A stretch of 53,839 nucleotides of DNA, taken from contig VXMJ01000035.1 of the NCBI GenBank assembly GCA_009841145.1, positions 1-53,839 on the forward strand, written 5' to 3'. The DNA comes from Caldilineaceae bacterium SB0661_bin_34 (GTDB lineage: Bacteria > Chloroflexota > Anaerolineae > Caldilineales > Caldilineaceae). The position numbers and the translations under genes are program-made. The notes under the pieces are model-generated. The model made no database searches. It saw only the letters and a program-made list of their open reading frames with translations, and was not told where the DNA came from. This document shows positions 19,761 through 28,587 of the stretch, piece by piece; the first letter of the stretch is position 1, and the number at the start of each line of letters is the position of its first letter.

Positions 19761-21032
19761 ATGACCGACAGGCTTCAACGGAATAGGCGGGACGACCGGG
19801 AACGGGTTGTCGTGACCGGCGTCGGCATGGTGTCCGCGCTGGGCCTGGATGCCAATACCAGCTGGCAGCAAATGGTGGCGGGATGTTCCGGCACCCGCCT
19901 CATTGAGGTGCGAGAAGTCAAGGGTCTTGAATGTGCCAGCGCGGCCGTCGTGGATTGGCAGCCCGGGGACCACATGGATCGCCGGGACGCGCGCAAGACC
20001 TCCCGGGCCACTCAGTTCGCATGGAAGGCGGCCCGGGAAGCCCTGGGCCAGGCCGACCTGGATCCGGGGGATGTGGAGGCGGGACGCCTGGGGATCGAAA
20101 TCGGGGATGCCTTCGGCGGATGGGATCTGATTGAGGATCAGACGCGCGTTCTTTACAGCAAGGGCTTTCGACGCATCAACCCGGTCCTGTCGCTGGCGGC
20201 CCTGATCAGCGGCACGCCGACCTTTATTGGCATGCGGCTGGGCGTGACCGGCATCGCCAACAGCCCGGTGGCGGCTTGCGCCACCGGGGTCGGCGCCGTG
20301 GGCGAGGCGGCCCGGCGCATTCTGTACGGCGAGGCCGATGTCATGCTGGCCGGCGGCAGTGATGGTTATGTTACCCCGATGACCGTGAGCATGTTCGGCC
20401 GCCTGGGAGCCATGTCATTCGAAGTGGACAATCCAGCTGCCGCCTGCGCCCCCTTCGCCGGCAACCGCACCGGCATGGTCATTGGGGAGGGGGCCGGCGT
20501 CTTGGTGCTGGAGGGCTTCGCTCATGCCCGCGCCCGCGGGGCTCGCATCCTGGCCGAGTTCGGCGGTTACAGCCTGAGGCTGGATCCGAGTGATTTCGCC
20601 AACCCGGATCCCGAAGGCCGCGTGCCAAGCCGGGTCATGGCCGATGCCATCGCCGACAGCGGGTTGCACCCGGTGGACATCGACTGGGTTGTGGCCCACG
20701 GCACGGCGACCAAGGCCAACGACACGATGGAAACCCGTGCCATCCACAGTGCCCTGGGTGAACACGCCCCGGACTGTCCCGTCACCGGTCTCAAGGGCAT
20801 GCTTGGCCACGCCATGGGGGGAGCGGGGGCGCACAGCATTGTGGCCGCTGTGAAGGCCATGCACGACGGCCACATACCGCCGACCATCAATTATCGGGAA
20901 CCCGATCCGAAGTGCGATCTGGACTACGTGCCCAACCAGGCGCGGCCCCATGCCGTGGATGCCGCCCTGGTCAACGGGTTCGGCATGGGCGGCCAATCGG
21001 CCTCGCTAGTCCTGCTTCGGCACAATGGCTGA
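19761..21032 (+). CDS. fabF: Beta-ketoacyl-ACP synthase II-like
   Basis: A 423-residue condensing enzyme of the thiolase fold. The catalytic triad is Cys173 (PVAACATGVGA), His313 (VAHGTATKAND) and His350 (KGMLGHAMGGAGA), with Lys345 also in place and FGMGGQSAS near the end. It elongates acyl-ACP with malonyl-ACP in fatty acid synthesis, or acts in a specialised lipid or polyketide pathway. The N-terminal 15 residues are an unusual Arg-rich extension. No acyl carrier protein gene is adjacent, so the pathway cannot be fixed. There is no strong ribosome site; the ATG at 19761 is the only sensible start. Confidence 0.88.
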   Translation: MTDRLQRNRRDDRERVVVTGVGMVSALGLDANTSWQQMVAGCSGTRLIEVREVKGLECASAAVVDWQPGDHMDRRDARKTSRATQFAWKAAREALGQADLDPGDVEAGRLGIEIGDAFGGWDLIEDQTRVLYSKGFRRINPVLSLAALISGTPTFIGMRLGVTGIANSPVAACATGVGAVGEAARRILYGEADVMLAGGSDGYVTPMTVSMFGRLGAMSFEVDNPAAACAPFAGNRTGMVIGEGAGVLVLEGFAHARARGARILAEFGGYSLRLDPSDFANPDPEGRVPSRVMADAIADSGLHPVDIDWVVAHGTATKANDTMETRAIHSALGEHAPDCPVTGLKGMLGHAMGGAGAHSIVAAVKAMHDGHIPPTINYREPDPKCDLDYVPNQARPHAVDAALVNGFGMGGQSASLVLLRHNG

Positions 21033-21059
21033 GCCGGGCCACCACGGGAGAATCAAAAT

Positions 21060-21692
21060 ATGAGGCTCGAAAATCCCTTTCGCCGCGTCCAGCGGCTGCG
21101 CCGGGTCACCAACGTGCCGGAGGAGCAGGCCAACGCGCGGACCCCGCCCGGCCAGTTTCTCACCAGCAAGTTTCCGGTGCTGACCTACGGTCCGACCCCC
21201 ACGATCACGGATCTGGAGGGGTTCAGGCTGACTGTGTTCGGCGAGGTTGAGGAATCCAGGGAGTTCACCTGGGACGAACTGATGGCCCTGCCCGCCAACA
21301 CCCAAACCGTGGACATTCACTGCGTAACCCGCTGGAGCAAGTTGGACACCACTTGGACGGGCATTCCCTGGCGGCGCTTCCTGGAGGGGATCGCGCCTAC
21401 AGCCGCGGCTACCCACGTCATGGCGCACTGTGTGGGCGGCTACACGACCAACATCAGCCTGGAAGTCCTCGATGACGACGACACCATGCTGGCCTATCTC
21501 TACGACGGCAAGCCCCTGGAGCGGGAACATGGATACCCCATGCGCCTGCTCGTGCCGAAGTACTACTTCTGGAAGAGCGCCAAGTGGCTGACGGGTCTGG
21601 AGTTCATGAACGGGGACCGTCCGGGCTTCTGGGAACAGCACGGGTACCACATGCGCGGCGAGCCGTTTGCCGAGGAACGCTTCGGCTACTAG
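21060..21692 (+). CDS. Soluble molybdopterin oxidoreductase, MsrP/sulfite-oxidase-like
   Basis: A 210-residue protein with the sulfite-oxidase Moco-binding fold. The molybdenum-ligand cysteine is Cys88 in DIHCVTRWS, and later segments ([35 protein letters not shown]) match the family. Unlike periplasmic MsrP (YedY) it lacks a Tat signal peptide. It also lacks the dimerisation domain of true sulfite oxidases and no haem-subunit gene is adjacent. A cytoplasmic oxidoreductase with an unknown acceptor is inferred. The ATG follows GGGAG with slightly long spacing. It lies 27 bases after the fabF-like gene, so co-transcription is likely. Confidence 0.8.
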   Translation: MRLENPFRRVQRLRRVTNVPEEQANARTPPGQFLTSKFPVLTYGPTPTITDLEGFRLTVFGEVEESREFTWDELMALPANTQTVDIHCVTRWSKLDTTWTGIPWRRFLEGIAPTAAATHVMAHCVGGYTTNISLEVLDDDDTMLAYLYDGKPLEREHGYPMRLLVPKYYFWKSAKWLTGLEFMNGDRPGFWEQHGYHMRGEPFAEERFGY

Positions 21693-21712
21693 CCGGCACT
21701 CGGCATTCGATC

Positions 21713-22615
21713 ATGAAGGGGATTCTGATGGCGGGTGGGCACGCCACTCGCCTGCATCCCATCACGCTGGCGACCAGCAAACAGCTGCTGCCCGTCTACG
21801 ACAAGCCGTTGATCTACTACCCGCTGTCCATGCTGATGCTGGCGGGATTGCGCGAGATCGCGGTGGTCTGCACGCCCGACAGCCAGCCGCAGTTCGAGGC
21901 GATTCTGGGCGATGGCCGCAAGTGGGGCCTCGAAATCGTTTACGTGGTCCAGGCGGAGCCGAGAGGCGTGGCGGAGGCCTTCCTGCTGTGCGCCGATTAC
22001 ATCGCCGGCGACAATGTGTGCCTCATTCTGGGCGACAACTTCTTCTACGGCCACGGCCTGCCGGAAGTCCTGCAGGAGGCTGCATCCCTGAAAGAGGGCG
22101 CCCAGGTCTTTGCCTATCCCGTAGCCAATCCCGGTGATTTCGGGGTGGTCGAGTTCGATGGCACGGGACGGGTCTTGTCGCTGGAGGAAAAGCCGTCACG
22201 GCCCCGTTCCCACTACGCCGTGACCGGCATCTACTTCTACGACAGCCAAGTGTCCGCCATCGCACGGGAGCTGAAGCCGTCCGGGCGCGGCGAATTGGAG
22301 ATCACGGATGTCAACCGAACCTATCTTGAACGGGACAAACTGAGGGTCACGGAGTTGGGGCGTGGGGTGGCCTGGCTGGATACGGGTACCCACGACTCCC
22401 TGCTGGAGGCGTCCCGCCTCGTGCAGATGCTGCAGCAACGGCAGGGGCTCATGGTGTCGGCACCGGAGGAAATCGCATGGCGGCGCGGTTTCATCTCGCT
22501 TGCGCAGATGAAGGAACTGGGGCAGCGGATGGCCGGCAACGCCTATGGCCGGTACCTGGTGGCATTGGCGGAGCAGGTCGCCCGCAACCAACCTTCCGCA
22601 CTGTCGGATACCTGA
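21713..22615 (+). CDS. rmlA: Glucose-1-phosphate thymidylyltransferase
   Basis: A 300-residue nucleotidyltransferase. The signature MKGILMAGGHATRLHPIT (residues 1-18) binds the nucleotide; KQLLPVYDKPLIYYP and ILGDNFFYGHG follow. It makes dTDP-glucose from dTTP and glucose 1-phosphate for rhamnose and other deoxysugars. The glycine-rich loop reads AGGHATRL instead of the usual AGGSGTRL. Its last 40 residues match the short RmlA form. rmlB/C/D are not in the window, so the sugar product is unknown; the GT4 gene at 5461 is a possible consumer. The start has only a weak ribosome site. Confidence 0.9.
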   Translation: MKGILMAGGHATRLHPITLATSKQLLPVYDKPLIYYPLSMLMLAGLREIAVVCTPDSQPQFEAILGDGRKWGLEIVYVVQAEPRGVAEAFLLCADYIAGDNVCLILGDNFFYGHGLPEVLQEAASLKEGAQVFAYPVANPGDFGVVEFDGTGRVLSLEEKPSRPRSHYAVTGIYFYDSQVSAIARELKPSGRGELEITDVNRTYLERDKLRVTELGRGVAWLDTGTHDSLLEASRLVQMLQQRQGLMVSAPEEIAWRRGFISLAQMKELGQRMAGNAYGRYLVALAEQVARNQPSALSDT

Positions 22616-22636
22616 AAAAAGGAGCCCGAATCCGGG

Positions 22637-22642
22637 TATAAT
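22637..22642 (+). promoter_or_regulatory. -10 element for sat-cysC
   Basis: Consensus TATAAT lies between CCGGG (22632-22636) and CCCGG (22644-22648), so the element sits in the loop of a small inverted repeat 60 bases before the sat-cysC start. A TGAAAA hexamer 18 bases upstream is a poor -35. It suggests that the sulfate-activation gene has its own promoter. Confidence 0.45.
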
Positions 22643-22701
22643 CCCCGGTCTGCCCCTGATGGGGCATGACCTGGAAACGCGCATCCGAGAGACTTGAACC
22701 C

Positions 22702-24417
22702 ATGGACACAGATATCGCAGAGTTGGTAGCCCCGTACGGGGGAACGCTGGTTGACCTGCTCGTGCCGCCGGAGGAGACGCAGGAACTGAAGGACTACGCC
22801 AACCGGCTCCCATCCTTCCAGCTGCACGAACGGGCCGTCTGCGATTTGGAACTGCTGGCCACGGGCGGCTTCTCGCCGCTGACCTCCTTCATGAGCGAGG
22901 CCGACTACCGAAGCGTACTGTCGGACATGCGGCTTGCGAACGGCACCTTTTGGCCGATTCCCGTCACGCTGCCCCTGAACCCGGTCCCGGAACTGCGTTT
23001 GGGGCAGGACATCACGTTGCGGGATGCCATGAACAATATCCTGGCCGTGCTGTCCGTGCGTGAAATTTTTGCCTGGAACGCGGCGGAGGAAGCGTCCTGC
23101 GTAATTGGCTCCACCAATCCGCGCCATCCGCTGACATCCGAGATGGACCGCTGGGGTTCGGTCAACGTCTCAGGGCACCTGCGCGTACTGGCCCTACCGG
23201 CGCATTTCGACTTCGCGCATCTGCGCTTGACCCCGGAGGCTACCCGGGCCCGGCTGGCCGCCTCCGGCCACGGCAATGTGGTCGCATTCCAGACCCGCAA
23301 TCCGTTGCATCGGGTCCACGAGGAACTGACCAAGCGTGCCATGGCGCGCATCGACGGCTCCTTCCTCCTGCATCCCGTGGTCGGTATGACGCGGCCCGGC
23401 GACGTGGACCATTTCACGCGCGTCCGGACCTACCAGGCCCTCATCGACAACCACTACCCGCAGGAGCGCGTGCACCTGGCCCTGTTGCCGCTGGCCATGC
23501 GCATGGCCGGCCCGCGCGAGGCCTGCTGGCACATGTTGATTCGGCGCAACTTCGGCGCCAACCACATGATCGTAGGCCGCGACCACGCCGGCCCCGGCAA
23601 CGACTCGGAGGGCAGGCCCTTCTACGGCCCCTTCGATGCCCAGGAGCTGGCAGAGCGGCACAGCGCTGAAATCGGGGTCGAGGTGGTTCCGTTCGACAAC
23701 ATGGTTTATCTGGAGAACGAGCAGCGGTATGCACCGGAAAGCGAGGTCGCGCCCGGCACCAAGACCCTGAATATCTCCGGCACACAGGCGCGGGAAGAGT
23801 ATCTGGGCCAGGGCCGCCTACTGCCGGCCTGGTACACCCGGCCGGAGGTGGCGGAGATCCTGAAGGAAAGCTACCCGGCGCTGGACCGTCAGGGAATCTG
23901 CATCTGGTTTACCGGTTTGAGCGGTTCCGGCAAGTCCACCACCGCCAGCATCCTGATTCCGCTGCTGATGCAGGAGGGCCGCAAGGTTACCCTGTTGGAC
24001 GGCGACGTGGTGCGTACCCACCTCTCTCGCGGCCTCGGGTTCTCCAAGGAGGATCGGGACCTCAACGTTCGCCGCATCGGGTTCGTGGCAGCGGAGATCG
24101 CCGGCCACGGCGGTTGCGTGGTGGCCTCGGCGGTCAGCCCCTTCCGCACGACGCGCAACGACGTACGGAACATGGTGGGTCCGGACAACTACATCGAAGT
24201 GTTCGTGGATACGCCGTTGGAGGTCTGCGAGACGCGGGATACGAAGGGGATGTACAAGGCGGCCCGGCGCGGTGAAATCAAGAACTTCACGGGCATCGAT
24301 GATCCCTACGAGGCGCCCGAGCATCCGGAAATCGTGCTGGACACCGTAAACCATGAGCCGCTGGAGAACGCCCGGACCATCATGGATTACCTGTGCGGGC
24401 GCGGTTTCATACGCTAG
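22702..24417 (+). CDS. sat-cysC: Bifunctional sulfate adenylyltransferase / APS kinase
   Basis: A 571-residue fusion. Residues 1-390 form an ATP sulfurylase with QTRNPLHRVH (197-206, the ATP-binding HxxH) and VGRDHAGPGND. Residues 395-571 form an APS kinase with a P-loop GLSGSGKS (405-412) and the lid region. Together they convert sulfate through APS to PAPS for sulfonation or assimilation. The order (Sat then CysC) is like that reported in Aquificae and some other bacteria, and opposite to many animal PAPS synthetases. An in-frame ATG at 22666 is less likely because it lies close to the -10. No cysH is adjacent, so a sulfonation role is as likely as assimilation. Confidence 0.92.
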   Translation: MDTDIAELVAPYGGTLVDLLVPPEETQELKDYANRLPSFQLHERAVCDLELLATGGFSPLTSFMSEADYRSVLSDMRLANGTFWPIPVTLPLNPVPELRLGQDITLRDAMNNILAVLSVREIFAWNAAEEASCVIGSTNPRHPLTSEMDRWGSVNVSGHLRVLALPAHFDFAHLRLTPEATRARLAASGHGNVVAFQTRNPLHRVHEELTKRAMARIDGSFLLHPVVGMTRPGDVDHFTRVRTYQALIDNHYPQERVHLALLPLAMRMAGPREACWHMLIRRNFGANHMIVGRDHAGPGNDSEGRPFYGPFDAQELAERHSAEIGVEVVPFDNMVYLENEQRYAPESEVAPGTKTLNISGTQAREEYLGQGRLLPAWYTRPEVAEILKESYPALDRQGICIWFTGLSGSGKSTTASILIPLLMQEGRKVTLLDGDVVRTHLSRGLGFSKEDRDLNVRRIGFVAAEIAGHGGCVVASAVSPFRTTRNDVRNMVGPDNYIEVFVDTPLEVCETRDTKGMYKAARRGEIKNFTGIDDPYEAPEHPEIVLDTVNHEPLENARTIMDYLCGRGFIR

Positions 24418-24443
24418 GGACTTGGTTCGGCCCCGGAGCGATC

Positions 24444-25040
24444 ATGCACAAGGAACCACCGGCAACCACCGTGCAAGACGCGGACCTCGTGCAGGGAGAC
24501 ACGGCCGCGGAGGATCTGTCTCCGTTCGCGCTGATTTGGTCGGTGTCCAAGGAGCTGCTGTTGGTCCTGGTCCCTGCGCTGGTGCTGGCCCTGCTGGTCA
24601 ACCGGCTGGTGGCCGAGACTACCGTGGTCTTCGGCTCGAGCATGGAGCCGATGCTGAGTCCGTATCAGCGTCTGGTGGTGGAGAAGGTTTCGTACCGCTT
24701 TGCCCCGCCGGTCGTGGGCGATGTCGTGGTCCTGGACATACCAAACCAGCGTGAAAACCTGATCAAGCGAGTGATCGCCGCGCCCGGAGACACCTTGGAG
24801 ATCGTGGAGGGCGTGGTCTGGGTCAACGGCATCCGGCGACCGGAGGCCTATGTCCAGAGCAGAATGGAGGAATCGCTCCGGCCGCGGCAAATGGACGACG
24901 ACGAATATTTTGTGATGGGTGACAATCGGCCCAACAGTCACGACAGCCGGAATTTCGGTCCGGTTGCCAGTGATCAGATCGTGGGCCGCGCCTGGCTCCG
25001 CTATTGGCCCCTGCCCGACATAACGCTGTTTCCATCCTGA
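24444..25040 (+). CDS. lepB: Signal peptidase I
   Basis: A 198-residue membrane serine peptidase with one N-terminal transmembrane segment (about 37-56). The catalytic Ser66 is in GSSMEPML, the general base Lys108 is in LIKRVIAAPGD, and the conserved end MGDNRPNSHDSR is present. It removes signal peptides from exported proteins at the outer face of the membrane. The N-terminal tail is longer (about 30 residues) and acidic compared with the short cytoplasmic tails of Gram-positive enzymes. The start ATG follows GGAG at 6 bases. It is followed 6 bases later by the AI-2E-type gene. Confidence 0.92.
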   Translation: MHKEPPATTVQDADLVQGDTAAEDLSPFALIWSVSKELLLVLVPALVLALLVNRLVAETTVVFGSSMEPMLSPYQRLVVEKVSYRFAPPVVGDVVVLDIPNQRENLIKRVIAAPGDTLEIVEGVVWVNGIRRPEAYVQSRMEESLRPRQMDDDEYFVMGDNRPNSHDSRNFGPVASDQIVGRAWLRYWPLPDITLFPS

Positions 25041-25046
25041 GTAGCC

Positions 25047-26855
25047 ATGCTCACCGGGACCCATTGGCCACCGGCGGTCAAGATCACCGTTGGCTCCATC
25101 CTGGGCCTGCTGGCGATTGGTCTGCTGATCGTCTTTCGGGCGATGATTGCCCCCACGGTGGTGGCATGCCTGGTGGTGTTCATCCTCAACATCCCGGTGG
25201 AGAGGCTGGAACGCCGCGATCTGCCGCGCAGCATCGCGGCGGTCATCGTCTATGCGCTGCTCATTGGGCTGGTGGCCCTGCTGTGGCTCGTCTTGGGACC
25301 GTGGATCCAGAGGTTTTTGGTGCAGTTGCAGTCCGATCTGGATGCGCTGCTGCGCAGCATCAACACCTCCACCGTGCCCTGGATGGAGTCGATCAGCCTG
25401 CCCCTGGTCGGCGAGGTCGAGTTTCTCAGCGGCGATCTGATCACCCAGTTCAACCAGGAGATACAGACCATAATCGTGAACGGCCTGGGCAGTCTGACCA
25501 CCTACCTGGGCAACCTGACCTCCGGCCTGCTGAGCATCATCTATGTGATCGTCCTCAGTTTCTGGATGCTCAAGGACTGGAACCGGCTCAAGGCGGTCTT
25601 CGCCCGCGCCATTCCCGATCCCTGGCGGTCCGAGGCAATCGAACTGGCCAGCGAGCTGGATCGCATTTGGATGGCATTCCTGCGGGGGCAGGTGCTCCTG
25701 GGCCTGGTCGTGGGCTGCACGGTCTTCATGGCCCTGTTCATCGTCGGGGTGCCGAATGCCCGGGCCCTGGCCGTCATCGCCGGCGTGCTGGAGTTCCTGC
25801 CGATTGTGGGACCCATCGCCAGTGGGGTGGTCGGGGTCACCGTGGCACTCATCTCGGGTTCCAACTGGCTGAACATGCCCCACCTGTGGTTCGCGGCCCT
25901 GGTGGCCGGCCTGTACATCGTGATCGGCCAGGTCGAGAGCATCTATTTCATTCCGCGCTTCATTGGCCGGCGGGTCCACTTGCATCCGGCCGTGACCTTC
26001 ACGGTCATCATCTTCGGCGCGCTCCAGTTCGGGGTCATCGGCGTGTTGCTGGCGGCGCCCACGTTTGCCAGTTCCGTCCTGATCGTGCGCTACATCTGGA
26101 ACAAGCTGTGGGACCGTCCCGGTGTGCCGCGCATTACCGAGGATCCGGCGGATCCGGCCTTGGAGTGGGAGGCGCTGCGAGCCAACGACATCAAGGCGGT
26201 GCTGTTCACGCTGGACGGAACACTGACACGGTTCAGCACCCGTCTGGCAGATCGGTTCCTGACACCCTTGGGTTGGATCCTGGGGGGCGAACGCTGGCCC
26301 GTCTGGCGCCGCCGTGAAGTCCTGCTGCACTTGCAGGGCGATCTGGCGGGGTTTGTGGCGCGTCTGTACAACCTGCTGATTCGCCTGCGCGTGAATGATC
26401 GCCGCTTGCAGAAAATCCTGCATCCCACCCTGGGCCTGACCGCAGCCACCAACCTGCAGTTGCATGAGGATGTGCTGCCCGCCCTGAACCGGCTGCAGGA
26501 GGAGGGCCTGCGTCTGGGGTTGATCACCATTCGGTCCCGCTCCGCGCTTGAAACGCAGTTGCGGGAGGCGGGTCTGCCGCTGGATGTCTTCGACGTGGTG
26601 GTGACCCGGGAACAGATGTCCAAGCTGCCCCCGCAGCGGGACGGTGTCAGCCATGCCCTTCTCGGTCTGGATCTGGATCCGGAGCGCATCGTGCTGGTCA
26701 GCTGTCTGGATGTGTTCCTGGCGCCGGCCCGCACCCTGGGGCTGTCCACGGTGGGGGTGCAGCGGGAAATCAGTTCGGTGCGCAATCTCCGTCAGGAACT
26801 TCGGCTGCTGCGGACCATGACCGAACTGCCAATCCGTTTGCTGGGAAGAGAATGA
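25047..26855 (+). CDS. AI-2E-family permease fused to a degenerate HAD domain
   Basis: A 602-residue fusion. Residues 1-355 are a PF01594 (AI-2E/YdiK/PerM-type) membrane protein with several hydrophobic helices and the typical GVLEFLPIVGPIASG segment. Residues 380-602 resemble a HAD hydrolase, but motif I reads F-T388-L-D390-G-T, so the nucleophilic Asp is Thr. Motif IV reads VLVSCLDVFLAPA instead of VGDS. Enzyme activity is therefore unlikely, and the domain may bind a phosphorylated ligand or regulate the transporter. The permease family exports diverse small molecules or ions. It overlaps none of its neighbours and lies 3 bases before the PucC-like gene. Confidence 0.85.
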   Translation: MLTGTHWPPAVKITVGSILGLLAIGLLIVFRAMIAPTVVACLVVFILNIPVERLERRDLPRSIAAVIVYALLIGLVALLWLVLGPWIQRFLVQLQSDLDALLRSINTSTVPWMESISLPLVGEVEFLSGDLITQFNQEIQTIIVNGLGSLTTYLGNLTSGLLSIIYVIVLSFWMLKDWNRLKAVFARAIPDPWRSEAIELASELDRIWMAFLRGQVLLGLVVGCTVFMALFIVGVPNARALAVIAGVLEFLPIVGPIASGVVGVTVALISGSNWLNMPHLWFAALVAGLYIVIGQVESIYFIPRFIGRRVHLHPAVTFTVIIFGALQFGVIGVLLAAPTFASSVLIVRYIWNKLWDRPGVPRITEDPADPALEWEALRANDIKAVLFTLDGTLTRFSTRLADRFLTPLGWILGGERWPVWRRREVLLHLQGDLAGFVARLYNLLIRLRVNDRRLQKILHPTLGLTAATNLQLHEDVLPALNRLQEEGLRLGLITIRSRSALETQLREAGLPLDVFDVVVTREQMSKLPPQRDGVSHALLGLDLDPERIVLVSCLDVFLAPARTLGLSTVGVQREISSVRNLRQELRLLRTMTELPIRLLGRE

Positions 26856-26858
26856 GCC

Positions 26859-28193
26859 ATGTTTGACATCCGGTCGTCCTCCGGTCGCCGGCTTTTGCAG
26901 TTCACACTGATTCACGTGGGCACCGCCCTGACCGTGGTGCCGGTTACCAGCGTCCTGAACCGCGTGATGATCGCCGAGATGGGGTTGTCGAGCACGCTGG
27001 TGGCGTTTCTCGTGACACTGCCCTATTTGTTGTCGCCGCTGCAGATTTGGTTCGGCGCGTTGATGGACCGGCAGACCGCCGTGGGTGGACGGTTCGTAAC
27101 GTGGATTCGGCTGGGCGGTCTGATGGCCGCCGTCGGTGCCTCACTTATGGCCTTCACCGTGTTTCTGATCCCAGAGAGCCTGTTCACCGGTTTCGCCGCC
27201 ACGGTTGTGGTGTTCCTGGTATGGGGCGTGGGCATCAACCTGTCGTCAGTGGCCTACCTGGCTCTGCTATCGGCGCGGGCGGATCCGCAGGAACGGAGCC
27301 GCACGGTTGGGATCATGTTCACCGCCATGATTGCGGCGAGCATCGGCACCGGTATCTTCCTGTCATCCCAGATGGAGCCCTACTCCCAGGAGCGCCTGGG
27401 AGTGCTGCTGCTTGTGGTTCCGGCGGTGGCCTTGGTCTTGGTGCTGCTGGGCGCCCTGCACCTGGAACGGCCTTCCGGATCCCCAACGGTGGACATGCAG
27501 CCACCCCAGGCTCCACCCGGTCTGCTGCTCAGGTCGCTCAAGGACAATCCTGTGGCACTGCGGTATTTCGCCTACCTGATGCTTGTACTGCTCTGCATCC
27601 ACACACAGGATGTCCTGCTGGAGCCTTTCGGGGCGGAAGTATTGGGCATGTCCGTCTCAGACACATCGCGGCTGGTCTCGATTTGGGGGACCGGATTCCT
27701 TATCACCATGCTGGCCGGCATTCCGCTCGTGCGCAGGTATGGCGAGCGCGCCGTGTCCGGCGCAGGATCCTGCCTGGCCGCCGCCGCCTTTCTCCTTATT
27801 TCCGGCTCCGGCCTGCTGGGCCAGACCTATCTGTTCATGGGTTCCGTATTGGTGCTGGGCCTGGGTGGCGGACTGATGACGCAAAGCAACTTGACGTTCA
27901 TGCTGCGCATGACCGTGCCCCGGGCCCGGGCTCTGTACATCGGAACCTGGAGCGTCGCAACCTTCCTGGCTCAGGCCATGATATTTGTGCCCGTCGGTCT
28001 GGGCGAATTCATCGAGCTATTCAGCGGCAGTCCCTGGCTGGGCTATGCCGCGGTCTTTCTCTTGGAGGGTGCGGGTATCATCGGGGCCATATTCATGTTG
28101 CGTTCCATCAGGATTGAGTCCTTCCAGCGGAAGGCGAACGAGCAATTGCCTGATCTGCCGGCCGCCGAACCAGTCGGCGTGTCACTTGGCTGA
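26859..28193 (+). CDS. PucC/BCD-family MFS transporter
   Basis: A 444-residue, 12-helix major facilitator. The PUCC family signature is DVLLEPFGAEVLGMSVSDT near residues 248-266. The classical members deliver bacteriochlorophyll to light-harvesting complexes, but many homologues occur outside phototrophs. No photosynthesis gene is in this window, so the cargo may be another tetrapyrrole, isoprenoid or unrelated lipid. The start lies 3 bases after the stop of the AI-2E gene, which implies co-expression. Nothing is visibly broken. Family assignment is good; substrate is unknown. Confidence 0.8.
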   Translation: MFDIRSSSGRRLLQFTLIHVGTALTVVPVTSVLNRVMIAEMGLSSTLVAFLVTLPYLLSPLQIWFGALMDRQTAVGGRFVTWIRLGGLMAAVGASLMAFTVFLIPESLFTGFAATVVVFLVWGVGINLSSVAYLALLSARADPQERSRTVGIMFTAMIAASIGTGIFLSSQMEPYSQERLGVLLLVVPAVALVLVLLGALHLERPSGSPTVDMQPPQAPPGLLLRSLKDNPVALRYFAYLMLVLLCIHTQDVLLEPFGAEVLGMSVSDTSRLVSIWGTGFLITMLAGIPLVRRYGERAVSGAGSCLAAAAFLLISGSGLLGQTYLFMGSVLVLGLGGGLMTQSNLTFMLRMTVPRARALYIGTWSVATFLAQAMIFVPVGLGEFIELFSGSPWLGYAAVFLLEGAGIIGAIFMLRSIRIESFQRKANEQLPDLPAAEPVGVSLG

Positions 28194-28254
28194 CGATGGG
28201 GCCGAACCGTTCCCGTTGCGCCCATCAATGCCCGCAAGCGAAGGTTGGGACACT

Positions 28255-28554
28255 ATGATGCTGTACAAGCTCATCATTACGTTCGACGCCCGCGACGGGG
28301 AAGCCGGCGCCGGGCAACGCTTCTTCGCCCAGAACATTGCGCCGTTGGTGCAGGGGCACGGACGAGTCTATGTCGGCGAGATCTGGTGGACGATGTGGGG
28401 CGAGATACCCCAGTTCCTGGGCGGCATTATCGCGGAGGGCTCAGCGGATGCCCTGCGGGAACTGGTGCGGACCGACCGCTGGCAGAAGCTGTGGGAGGAG
28501 TTCAAGTCACTGGTCGACAATCTGTCCCTGAGACTGGTGCAGGAAGAGGTTTAA
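28255..28554 (+). CDS. Small conserved-looking protein, unknown
   Basis: A 99-residue protein with strand-helix-strand character (KLIITFDARDG, FFAQNIAPLVQGHG, VYVGEIWWTMWGEIPQF, ADALRELVRTDRWQKLWEEF). The pattern suggests a ferredoxin-like dimeric alpha-beta barrel fold, like NIPSNAP or antibiotic-monooxygenase-like proteins. No catalytic residues are recognised. AAGGTTGGG lies upstream of the ATG. It sits 61 bases after the PucC-like gene and 33 bases before the CHAT-like gene. Confidence 0.55.
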   Translation: MMLYKLIITFDARDGEAGAGQRFFAQNIAPLVQGHGRVYVGEIWWTMWGEIPQFLGGIIAEGSADALRELVRTDRWQKLWEEFKSLVDNLSLRLVQEEV

Positions 28555-28587
28555 CTGGCGTCCCGCTGTCTTCGAGAGGCCCGCAGC

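Noticed and set aside
18075..19973. Long minus-strand open frame opposite murA
   Set aside because: murA has all family motifs on the plus strand; the antisense text is low-complexity and has no start signal.
24414..26915. Very long open frame on the minus strand across lepB and the AI-2E gene
   Set aside because: It is antisense to two genes with clear motifs; its His/Gln/Gly-rich text is the usual shadow of GC-rich coding DNA and shows no domain.
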